NCBI GenBank assembly: GCA_963676655.2
Contig: CAXXKX010000001.1
Location: 119,733 to 183,732 of the forward strand
Reading direction: 5' to 3'
Source of the DNA: G963676655 sp963676655
GTDB lineage: Bacteria; Verrucomicrobiota; Lentisphaeria; Victivallales; Victivallaceae
DNA length: 64,000 bases
Made by a program: the position numbers and the translations under genes. This document shows, one piece after another, positions 15,904-23,708 of the stretch. The notes under the pieces were generated by a model that was not told the origin of the DNA, made no database searches, and saw only the letters and a program-made list of their open reading frames with translations. Numbering within the stretch: the first letter of the stretch is position 1; every line of letters begins with the position of its first letter.

Positions 15904-16953
15904 TTATTTAAGCTTTACCCATTGACCGGTCCGGCTCGATTCATAACAAGCCATAACCATATGAACCGTTTCTGCGGCGGATTTAGCTGAGACGAACGGA
16001 GCTCTGTTTTCCCTGATCGCTTCAACAAAATCACAGATTTGTCCCGGGTGACCGCCGCCGTAGTAACCTTTGTTTTCCTGTAAAGCGTCTTCGATTCCGC
16101 AGTTTGCCAGTCTGGATTCGACTTCAGCTTGTTTTTCAGAAGATTCAAATTCCAGATGAGTCGGCTTGAGATTCAAGTATTCCAGATAGCCGTCGGTACC
16201 GCTGATGCTTATTTTGTTGTGCCATTTTGCGGCGCTGGAAGCAGTTGCGGTTATCGCCCCGAGAGGACCGGATGAAAATTTAACCAGGATAACCGCGGTA
16301 TCTTCAGTTTCGATAACCCCCTGATGAGTCAGGTTGTCACATCTTGCGGTAAGTTCGTCGATTCCGCCGAACAACCATTTGACCAGATCAAGGTAATGAA
16401 TTGCCTGATTGATCAAAACAGAGCCGCCTTCATGTTCCCAGGTTCCGCGCCAGGCGTCACCGAGATAGTATTCGTTTGTCCGCAGGCAGCAGCAGTTTAA
16501 ATTGACTGTTGTGATCGTGCCAAACGCACCTTCTTCGATAAGTTTTTTCAACTCACGGTTTATCGGTTCATGACGATGCTGGAATATTCCGCCAAAAATC
16601 AGCTCTGGATTCCGGTCGTGAGCGGCTTGCATTTCTTCAATACATTTTGAACTTCTGCCCAGGGCTTTCTCGCAGAGGACATGTTTTTTGCTGTCCAGAG
16701 CGTCGATGACGATTTTAGCATGGCTGCCGTGCTCGGTACATACCGCGATACAGTCGATTTCAGGGTCCTGCAAGACCTCTTTATAATCAGTGGTGATGCA
16801 AGGAATATTATAGGTTTCGGCTTTTTGTTTGGCCTTTTCTTCGACCAGGTCGCAAACCCATTTTACTTCAACATCCGGCAGACGCTGAAAACTTTCTATA
16901 TGTGATGGAGCGATCACTCCGCAACCGATAATTCCGCACTTAATGGTTTTCAT
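15904..16953 (-). CDS. Gfo/Idh/MocA family NAD(P)-dependent oxidoreductase
   Basis: The N-terminal Rossmann motif is GIIGCGVIAPSH (residues 7-18), the family signature Glu-Lys is in CEKALG (about residues 94-99), and the C-terminal half has the mixed sheet domain of this family with GGHPGQICDF near residue 305. Length (349) is typical. Such enzymes oxidise or reduce sugars, inositols or glycosidic residues through a 3-keto intermediate; the substrate cannot be read here. The ATG at 16953 is seven bases after AGGAG. A perfect 14-bp palindrome lies about 32 bp upstream and may be its operator. The AraC-type regulator gene upstream is transcribed in the same direction. Confidence 0.88.
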   Translation of the reverse strand: MKTIKCGIIGCGVIAPSHIESFQRLPDVEVKWVCDLVEEKAKQKAETYNIPCITTDYKEVLQDPEIDCIAVCTEHGSHAKIVIDALDSKKHVLCEKALGRSSKCIEEMQAAHDRNPELIFGGIFQHRHEPINRELKKLIEEGAFGTITTVNLNCCCLRTNEYYLGDAWRGTWEHEGGSVLINQAIHYLDLVKWLFGGIDELTARCDNLTHQGVIETEDTAVILVKFSSGPLGAITATASSAAKWHNKISISGTDGYLEYLNLKPTHLEFESSEKQAEVESRLANCGIEDALQENKGYYGGGHPGQICDFVEAIRENRAPFVSAKSAAETVHMVMACYESSRTGQWVKLK

Positions 16954-16984
16954 TCATAAACTCCTTTTTGGTCTTTATGTAAAA

Positions 16985-16998
16985 ATAAACCGGTTTAT
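16985..16998 (-). promoter_or_regulatory. Perfect 14-bp palindrome, probable operator of the oxidoreductase gene
   Basis: ATAAACCGGTTTAT equals its own reverse complement. On the minus strand it overlaps a possible promoter, TTGCAT and TATTTT separated by 16 bases, and lies 32 bases before the ATG at 16953. AAACCGGTTT-type centres are usual for dimeric helix-turn-helix repressors such as the LacI family; the AraC protein encoded next door would be expected to use direct repeats instead. Confidence 0.5.
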
Positions 16999-17136
16999 AA
17001 ATAATGCAACCTTATAAGTAAATTTTTTTAGGATAAACTTGACTGTTTGCCTGAAAACAGATAATCATAATAAAATATCAGGTACTTTTTATGGGAGTTC
17101 TAGAAAAACGGCATTATTTTAAAATTATAAATAGGG

Positions 17137-17916
17137 TTATGGTACATTAATTCCGGCGCGGAAACGGCCGGGAGGTAAGCCGAAATGTTTACGGAACATC
17201 TTTGATAAATAATTGCGGTCACAAAAACCGCAACTCAAAGCGATCTCGTCGATCGACAATTCATTTTCCAGTAAAAGAGCGGCGGCCCGGTTTAAACGCT
17301 GTTTTAACAGATAACGCTGCGGCGGAACCCCGGTTACTTCCCTGAATCGGCGGATAAAAGCATTTTCGCTGAAGTTTGCCTTTTGAGCCAGTTCCGGATT
17401 GCCCCAGTTTTTTTCGGGATGTTCTCTTAATAAGCGACACACCAATTCAATTCTGGTATCAGTGACCTGTTGCCGCCAAATATTTTCAGGTAGACGCGAT
17501 ATGACCGCATATATGAATTCCCCGACAACAAGCGGCGATCCCGGAAGCTTTGTCAATTTATCCAATACATTTTTCATGCCTTCTCCAACCGGAATTGACA
17601 TGATCCGCAAAATGGATTCATCCAGTGGAATATCAATATCGGCATGGACATACAATGTCCATGAGGGCTTAACGAGTTTCTGGTTTGCATGTATGCCGGG
17701 AGGGATTGCCAGAATGATGTTTTTCTCAAGGCAGTAATTTTGATATTCATCGCTTACCTCAGCTCCAGGGACAGGATTCCAATAAAAACGCCAGTGCGGG
17801 CGAACCGGTGCGGCGTGCCCCCAGTTCGTAACAAACAGGTAGTCGCTTGCGAGAATTATAATGCATGGAAGTCTTGTAATGTTTGAATTGTTAATAATAT
17901 TAATTGTTTTCTCCAT
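17137..17916 (-). CDS. AraC-family transcription regulator
   Basis: The start is probably ATG 17916, six bases after AGGAA; the ATG six bases upstream overlaps that site. The C-terminal 100 residues are the AraC double helix-turn-helix: PELAQKANFSENAFIRRFRE, then PQRYLLKQRLNRAAALL, IDEIALSCGFCDRNYLSK and FRKHFGLPPGRFR. The N-terminal 150 residues are a cupin-like sensor domain with HWRFYWNPVPGAEV and an aromatic- and His-rich core, as in sugar-responsive members. It is transcribed away from the prepilin-glycosidase-sulfatase genes and toward the oxidoreductase gene. It likely controls one or both groups in response to a glycan breakdown product, which is inferred from position. Confidence 0.88.
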   Translation of the reverse strand: MEKTINIINNSNITRLPCIIILASDYLFVTNWGHAAPVRPHWRFYWNPVPGAEVSDEYQNYCLEKNIILAIPPGIHANQKLVKPSWTLYVHADIDIPLDESILRIMSIPVGEGMKNVLDKLTKLPGSPLVVGEFIYAVISRLPENIWRQQVTDTRIELVCRLLREHPEKNWGNPELAQKANFSENAFIRRFREVTGVPPQRYLLKQRLNRAAALLLENELSIDEIALSCGFCDRNYLSKMFRKHFGLPPGRFRAGINVP

Positions 17917-17939
17917 AGACATTTCCTGTGTTATTGTTT

Positions 17940-17969
17940 ATAATATACAATAATGATCATTAAAGTCAA
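17940..17969 (-). promoter_or_regulatory. Probable AraC-gene promoter with a 12-bp palindrome in the spacer
   Basis: On the minus strand TTGACT (17964-17969) and TATTAT (17940-17945) are 18 bases apart and face the AraC gene, whose ATG lies 23 bases downstream of the -10 element. The perfect palindrome TAATGATCATTA (17951-17962) fills the spacer, a position where a bound protein would block polymerase. Autoregulation or a second regulator is therefore likely. Confidence 0.5.
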
Positions 17970-18122
17970 TCGGTAAATCGTGCGTTGGCTGAACATCGAA
18001 AAAGTTTAGTTCAATAGCATGGGAATAAAAAAGAAGGTGTAAAGAAATTAAGGATAAGAAAATTCACATCCTGATTTTTATATGCTTAAAGTAACCAAAA
18101 GAAAGGGAACAAGGTGAGTACT

Positions 18123-18827
18123 ATGAAAAAACGAACTTTCACTCTTATTGAATTGCTTGTTGTGATAGCGATAATCGCCATCCTCGCATCAATGTTACTG
18201 CCGGCACTGAACAAAGCCCGGAATAAAGCCAAAAACATCAAATGTGCGGGAAATCTAAAACAGATCATCATGGCTTCCAACATGTATATGGATGCCTACG
18301 ACGACTATATGATGTACTGGTCAAGTGTCAACGGTCAGGAAAGATGGGTGCAGTATTTGATAAAGACCAAACTCATCCCGGAAAAATATGAATTGGTAAG
18401 TTGTCCAAGTCAGAAAAGACCAGATGTCACTAATCCTTTTAATGATTATACCTACGGTTCAATTAACGACGATAGCGTTAGGTTGAGAGCCGCAATATGG
18501 GTAACGGGCTATCGTATGGTTTCAAGGAAAAAAGTGAAAAAGAACGCATCAAGGTATGTTATGTTTGCGGATTCATTTAATCTGGACAATGGCAGAAGCA
18601 TTGGTGCCATATACGTAAACCAGGTAAAAACCTTGTTATTCAGTGTTCATCACGATGGACGCGGTAATGTGGCCTGTATGGGAGGTAACGTTGCGAGCAT
18701 TTCCAAAGGTGAATATGGTCCCAAATATGTTGCAACGATGGGAGCCCTGACAAAGACTACTATTCCTGCTTATGTTGCAAATAAGTACCATGTTGCAGAG
18801 TTTTCCATTGTAGATGTAGTCAAATAA
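18123..18827 (+). CDS. Prepilin-like protein with N-terminal cleavage/methylation signal
   Basis: The start is ATG 18123 (MKKRTFTLIELL); an in-frame GTG at 18114 overlaps the ribosome site AAGGTGAG. The first 30 residues are a type IV prepilin-type leader (FTLIELLVVIAIIAIL followed by LLPALNKAR), cleaved before Phe and inserted by the type II/IV assembly machinery. The rest (about 200 residues) is a globular pseudopilin-type domain with a C-terminal HHDGRGNVACMGGNV segment, the product-display motif typical of the large prepilin-like families of Lentisphaerae and Planctomycetes. Such genes are present in many copies in those genomes and often precede glycosidases or sulfatases, as here. Role in surface display of the following enzymes is inferred. 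Confidence 0.85.
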   Translation: MKKRTFTLIELLVVIAIIAILASMLLPALNKARNKAKNIKCAGNLKQIIMASNMYMDAYDDYMMYWSSVNGQERWVQYLIKTKLIPEKYELVSCPSQKRPDVTNPFNDYTYGSINDDSVRLRAAIWVTGYRMVSRKKVKKNASRYVMFADSFNLDNGRSIGAIYVNQVKTLLFSVHHDGRGNVACMGGNVASISKGEYGPKYVATMGALTKTTIPAYVANKYHVAEFSIVDVVK

Positions 18828-18851
18828 AATAGACTAAAGTTAGAAGTGCTC

Positions 18852-20810
18852 ATGAAAATAAAATTATTAATTATATTGATGTTTGGGGTATGCGGTTTAT
18901 ACGCTTCAGAAATTCCGGACATCTCCCGCTACAAGGATTTGACTGCATCAAAAAACTCGGAATCACTGATGTTCGAAAATTTTGACGGTAAACTTTCTGG
19001 TTGGACACTTGGACGAGGTTGTAAGTTGGTGAAAAATTCGGGGATGACCGGGACCAATGCTTTGCTTTGTGAACGTATTAAGCCAAGTGATTATAATTCG
19101 GCGGTTGCCAGGTATAAACTCAAGTTGAACCAGGGTAAAGTTTATACTGTTTCCATCATGTATCGCACAGAAGGTGTCCCTGGCAAAAAAAGCATTAATT
19201 CTCCAGCAATCGAGTTTCGTAATAATGGTAAATACCAGAAAATGGTCAATCCCAATCCCAAGCCGATAGCTTCCAAAGACTGGAAAAAGGTGAAAGTTCA
19301 GTTTAAAGCAGGCAAAGACAACTACCTTCTTCTTCGTTTGTTCTACAATCTGACCGGTAAAATATGGTGGGATAATCTGAAAATTGAAGAAGTCAGTTCA
19401 AACCAGGGGATTGTATATCCGGTGCGTCCCCATGGATTAATATTGGATGACAACGGTAATATTGCTTTTAAGGCATATGTATGGGAAATTGCACCTGAAA
19501 AATTGCGGGATCATGCTGTTCTCGTTGAATTGGGAGGTCGTAAAAAACTACTTGATATTGATAAGAGAGGAAATGCCGTTGGTAGATTGGGTACTCTTAA
19601 AAAAGGAACATACCGGGGGCGTGCATCATTGTTGAACTTGAAATCCCAAAAAATTGTCGCTAAAGATGATTTTACGCTTTACCGCCGTCCCGCGGCTGTT
19701 TTACCGGAAGCAGTAGCAAGCATTGATAAGTACGGGAGGGCACTCGTCAATGGCAAACCGTTTATGCCGCTGGGGATATATGTAACCTGGATACGTACTG
19801 AAGAAGATGTGAAAAGGATTGCCGATGGCGGATTCAATTTTATTTTGACTTATACAGCGCGGGCCATGAACATTCAAAAAGAAAAAAACAAGATATCCCA
19901 ACTCTCATATCCGGGGCCACCCCCCCATTTCAAAAGTAAGAAATGGAAGAAGGAAATACGAAATTCCCTGGATATGCTTCAAAAATACAATCTGAAGCTT
20001 ATGGGGTTTCCGAATATGAATGAATATCGGCACCCGGCGCTTCTCGCCGCATATATTGCCGATGAAGCTCCGGTTACACAAATTCCCAAGTTCTGTAATT
20101 TGAGAACAGAATATGCCGAGAAGTTTCCTTTTAGTCCTGTTGTCGGCTTAACGGACAAAACGGAAGACTATATTCCCTTGTCAAAGGCATTGGATGTGCT
20201 TGGAATTGACATATATCCGGTTTATTATAAAGATTCTCCTCAATCAATGAGCAAAGTGCGTTTCGGCCTTAATGAGGCGGCTAAAACCGGAATCCCCATA
20301 ATGTTTGTTCCTCAGACATTCAATTGGGGGGCGCATCGTTCCGATTCGGCATATAGTAAATTCAAATATCCGACTGAGGAGGAAATGCGGTCAATGGTCT
20401 TGCTCCCCGCTATTTACGGTATCAAGTGGTTTTGTTTTTACAGCTACACTACAATAATGGAACGACAGGAGAAAAAGGACCCCGGATCATCAAAAATATT
20501 TTGGCCCCGGGTTGTGGCGGTCGCTAAGGTTTTACGCGAATTGGAACCGTGGTTGTTGAGTCTTGATCACGCGCCGGTGGTTAAGGTTAAAACATCAGGA
20601 GAAAAATCGCTGGTTGATGCCAGGGCGTTCATTGTTAACAATAAAATTCGGGTATTGATTACTGCAACCGGCCCCGGAAAAGTTAATGCTGAGATTATTG
20701 TCTCTGGTTATGCAAATTTGAAATCAAAGTATGGGCGCACCAGAAATTCAGGTGGAAATAAATATGTTTTTAGCGGCGATGGCATATCATCGGATATACT
20801 CGAAAATTAA
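18852..20810 (+). CDS. Secreted glycoside-hydrolase-like protein with N-terminal carbohydrate-binding-like domain
   Basis: I take ATG 18852 as start (MKIKLLIILMFGVCGLYA, a signal peptide); an in-frame GTG lies two codons upstream. Residues about 40-180 form a jelly-roll like a carbohydrate-binding module (FENFDGKLSGWTLGRG through WWDNLKIEEV). From about residue 295 there is a TIM-barrel-like domain opening with VNGKPFMPLGIYVTW, the typical start of family 2/42-type barrels. AAYIADEAP (about residue 402) has the Asp-Glu expected after strand 4, and WFCFYSYTT is a late strand. I cannot name the family or fix the second catalytic acid. It follows the prepilin-like gene by 24 bases and precedes a sulfatase, so it probably acts on a sulfated or plant/algal polysaccharide; this is inference. 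Confidence 0.65.
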   Translation: MKIKLLIILMFGVCGLYASEIPDISRYKDLTASKNSESLMFENFDGKLSGWTLGRGCKLVKNSGMTGTNALLCERIKPSDYNSAVARYKLKLNQGKVYTVSIMYRTEGVPGKKSINSPAIEFRNNGKYQKMVNPNPKPIASKDWKKVKVQFKAGKDNYLLLRLFYNLTGKIWWDNLKIEEVSSNQGIVYPVRPHGLILDDNGNIAFKAYVWEIAPEKLRDHAVLVELGGRKKLLDIDKRGNAVGRLGTLKKGTYRGRASLLNLKSQKIVAKDDFTLYRRPAAVLPEAVASIDKYGRALVNGKPFMPLGIYVTWIRTEEDVKRIADGGFNFILTYTARAMNIQKEKNKISQLSYPGPPPHFKSKKWKKEIRNSLDMLQKYNLKLMGFPNMNEYRHPALLAAYIADEAPVTQIPKFCNLRTEYAEKFPFSPVVGLTDKTEDYIPLSKALDVLGIDIYPVYYKDSPQSMSKVRFGLNEAAKTGIPIMFVPQTFNWGAHRSDSAYSKFKYPTEEEMRSMVLLPAIYGIKWFCFYSYTTIMERQEKKDPGSSKIFWPRVVAVAKVLRELEPWLLSLDHAPVVKVKTSGEKSLVDARAFIVNNKIRVLITATGPGKVNAEIIVSGYANLKSKYGRTRNSGGNKYVFSGDGISSDILEN

Positions 20811-20917
20811 TCGGAAAAATCGTTAAAAATATGAAAAAAAGAACAATTTTAAGTGAAAGTTTTAAAATAAGCTTTACAATAAAAATATCAATCAAACAAT
20901 TTTAAAAGGAAATTTTT

Positions 20918-22669
20918 ATGCGAAGACCCAATATTGTTTTCGTTCTCACTGATGATCAGGGATACCCGCCTCTTGGATGCAATGGACATCCGTTTATCAA
21001 AACGCCGAACATTGATGAATTTCACAGTGATGCGGTTAGTTTCGAGCAATTTCACTGCGGGACTACCTGCGCCCCGACCCGGGCCGGACTGCTGACTGGG
21101 CATTATTGTAACTCAACCGGCGTCTGGCACACCATCGGCGGACGCTCTTTATTGCGCAGCAATGAATGGTGCCTGGCGGACGCGTTGCGTGGGAGCGGTT
21201 ATCGCACCGGGATGTTTGGTAAATGGCATCTTGGTGATGATTATCCCTATCTGCCGCAGCACCGGGGTTTTGAAACCGCGATCTATCATGGCGGCGGCGG
21301 CATCAGTCAGCAGCCGGATTATTGGGGTAATGATTATTTTGACGATACTTATTTTGTTAATGGCCGTCCGCAAAAGTTCGAAGGTTACTGCACTGATGTA
21401 TTTTTTTCTGAAGCGTTGAAATATATCGAAGAACACAAAGATGAACCGTTTTTCTGTTATATTTCAACCAATGCGCCGCATGGTCCGTTCAATGTTCACA
21501 AAAAATACTGGGAACAATACATGCAATATACAGATCAGGAAAATTATGCCCGTTTCCTTGGGATGATCACCAATATTGACGAGAATTTCGGACAGCTGCG
21601 TAATAAACTTGCAGAACTTGAAATCGAGGATAAAACCATTCTCATCTTCATGAGTGATAATGGGCAGTGCGGCTGCGGGACCAATGGCGTTCCGGATGCT
21701 TACAATGCCGGAATGCGGGGGCGCAAGGGCTCAGAATATGACGGAGGACACCGGATTCCGTTTATTGTACGTTGGCCCGACGGCAGAATGACCGGTTGCC
21801 GGAAAATCGAGGAATTGACTTCATACGTTGATTTTATGCCTACATTTTTGGATATTTGCGGTATTGATAAACCGGCTGACAAGCTGGACTTTGACGGGGA
21901 ATCCTTAATGCCGTTAGTCAACCATGAAAAACCGCAGGAATATTGGGATAACCGGGTTGTGGTTACCGATACCCAGCGTGTTGCTTATCCGCTCAAATGG
22001 CAGCGCTGTTGCGTCATGAAAAACAAGTGGCGATTGGTTGATCGTGATGAATTATATGATCTTTCGGCAGATCCGGGACAGGAACATGATATTTCTGCCG
22101 ATCATCCCGAATTGGTGGCTGAGTTGCAGGCCGAGTACGAAAAATGGTGGACCTTATGCTCGCGTCAGATGGATGAAGATAATCCGTTATCGATTGGCGG
22201 AACGGATGAAGCGGTACATTTAAATTCAATGGACCTGCGCAGTGAAGAGAATATGACGGTATGGAACCAGCAGGAAATTCGTCAGGGCCGGACGTGTCTG
22301 GGATATTGGCCGATCAAAGCGGAACGCGATGGCGTGTATGAATTTGAAATGAGGCGTTGGCCGGAAGAGGCGGGACATGCCATCGGCAGCAGTATTGCGC
22401 CAGAAGATGATGTAGAATTTTACCACGAAGGTATTGCTGCTGAATCTCATGGATTTTATTCGGGTGGCAATGCCATGGATATTGATCTGGCGCAATTGCA
22501 CATCCTCGGAATGCCGGTTCAATGTGAAACGGTGGCGGCCGAACAGTCACATGTGAAATTTGAAGTTGAACTGAAAAAGGGTGAATATCAATTGCGGGCA
22601 AATTTCTTCAACCGCAAGCTGACATTGCAGACTTCGGCCTACTATGTCTATGTCAGGTTGAAAGCTTAA
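20918..22669 (+). CDS. Cys-type sulfatase (arylsulfatase A family)
   Basis: ATG 20918 is seven bases after AAGGA. Metal-binding Asp-Asp is at residues 12-13 (LTDDQGY), the formylglycine site is CAPTR at residues 51-55 (CxPxR, Cys51), GKWHLG follows near residue 103, and SDNGQCGCGTNG holds the second metal pair. These are complete, so hydrolysis of a sulfate ester is expected after conversion of Cys51 to formylglycine. No signal peptide is present, unlike most polysaccharide sulfatases, so it may act in the cytoplasm on imported oligosaccharides or be exported otherwise. A beta-rich C-terminal domain ends the protein. Its stop codon overlaps the end of the convergent NAD-kinase gene by four bases. 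Confidence 0.92.
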   Translation: MRRPNIVFVLTDDQGYPPLGCNGHPFIKTPNIDEFHSDAVSFEQFHCGTTCAPTRAGLLTGHYCNSTGVWHTIGGRSLLRSNEWCLADALRGSGYRTGMFGKWHLGDDYPYLPQHRGFETAIYHGGGGISQQPDYWGNDYFDDTYFVNGRPQKFEGYCTDVFFSEALKYIEEHKDEPFFCYISTNAPHGPFNVHKKYWEQYMQYTDQENYARFLGMITNIDENFGQLRNKLAELEIEDKTILIFMSDNGQCGCGTNGVPDAYNAGMRGRKGSEYDGGHRIPFIVRWPDGRMTGCRKIEELTSYVDFMPTFLDICGIDKPADKLDFDGESLMPLVNHEKPQEYWDNRVVVTDTQRVAYPLKWQRCCVMKNKWRLVDRDELYDLSADPGQEHDISADHPELVAELQAEYEKWWTLCSRQMDEDNPLSIGGTDEAVHLNSMDLRSEENMTVWNQQEIRQGRTCLGYWPIKAERDGVYEFEMRRWPEEAGHAIGSSIAPEDDVEFYHEGIAAESHGFYSGGNAMDIDLAQLHILGMPVQCETVAAEQSHVKFEVELKKGEYQLRANFFNRKLTLQTSAYYVYVRLKA

Positions 22670-23397
22670 GCTTTGTATTTGTCTTTGTGCCGGAGTTGAC
22701 GGCAGCGCCGGCACATAAATTCTTCCAATCCGAGGATAACGGCTCTATCTGTTGCTTTTCTGATGCAGGCTTCATCGCCCTCTTCAAGTCTTAGTTGAAC
22801 CGGGGAATTGTCTCCGACCATGATTGCAGGGCCGCGGAGAATACGAATTCTGACAATGCTGTTATCCGGGATAACCAGGTGGTTGACTACTTCTGTGCTG
22901 TTGCTGAATGCCAACCCTAATCCAACCCGGAAAGTACTATGGGTGATACTGCGGTAATATGCGGTACTGCCATGCGGCGTAGCCATTCCGACGCCGTCGC
23001 CGACAATTTCACGGGCATATAACTCATCGTCAATCCAGACCCGGTAACGTAAAGCACTTACCCGTTCGTGATTATGGATAAAAATGTCATTGGTTGAGAT
23101 CAGTTCCTGATCGCCGACTGAACCGGAGAGTTTAATGAGTTCGGTCAGTTTGGCTTTATCTTTAAAAAGTGATTCCAGCCGATTCAAGCAGTTGTGTTCC
23201 GGGCAGACCGGCGCGGTTGCCGCGTCACGAATCGGGAATTTAGGAATACCGGGATAGTCGCGTTCCGCCCCCAGCAACGCACCGTCACCGCCGTGACAAA
23301 TAATAATGTCCGGATTGTTCGTGACTATTTCCGCATCGTAAGCATCAAGCAGCGGGATTACGTCTTCCAGATTTTTACCGCTTAACAGAACTTTCAT
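22666..23397 (-). CDS. nadK: NAD kinase
   Basis: The start is ATG 23397, five bases after AGGAG; an upstream in-frame codon lacks a ribosome site. The protein (243 residues) has the diacylglycerol-kinase-fold signature GGDGA (usually GGDGT), a TND segment where the NE/D motif lies, and the nucleotide-binding VGMATPHGSTAYYRS, in which GSTAY is diagnostic. It converts NAD to NADP using ATP or polyphosphate. It is shorter than the usual 270-300 residues, mainly at the N-terminus. A Cys pair near the end (CRRCRQL) is unusual for the family. Transcription is convergent with the sulfatase, and the overlapping ends form GCTTAAGC. Confidence 0.85.
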   Translation of the reverse strand: MKVLLSGKNLEDVIPLLDAYDAEIVTNNPDIIICHGGDGALLGAERDYPGIPKFPIRDAATAPVCPEHNCLNRLESLFKDKAKLTELIKLSGSVGDQELISTNDIFIHNHERVSALRYRVWIDDELYAREIVGDGVGMATPHGSTAYYRSITHSTFRVGLGLAFSNSTEVVNHLVIPDNSIVRIRILRGPAIMVGDNSPVQLRLEEGDEACIRKATDRAVILGLEEFMCRRCRQLRHKDKYKA

Positions 23398-23708
23398 TAT
23401 TGCTCCTGAATCATGAATTATAAACATTGCAGTAAATAATACATCTGAATTAAGCTTCCGTCAAGTAATGTAAAGGAATAAACCTTTTAATATGGAATTT
23501 AGTTAATAATCGTTACGTTTGACTTTAATTTTTATGTAACATGTTTATTGTAAAGAGAATGAGTTGGGTCATTTTTTGCTGGTCAGTGCGTCGGTAGTTA
23601 GGAAGTAAAATATGCGCAATGTGAAATCATTGCAACCACAGTTGTATATTTGACTGAATGTGCTATTTTTTTCGTTACTAATATTCCAGCTGAAACCAGG
23701 ACTTAAAA
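23398..23708. other. Intergenic region between divergent genes
   Basis: It separates nadK (minus) from the membrane glycosyltransferase-like gene (plus). It is A+T-rich and must hold promoters for both. I see no strong hairpin, repeat or small gene in it; the only clear site is AGGA at 23698-23701 before the TTG start of the right-hand gene. Confidence 0.45.
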
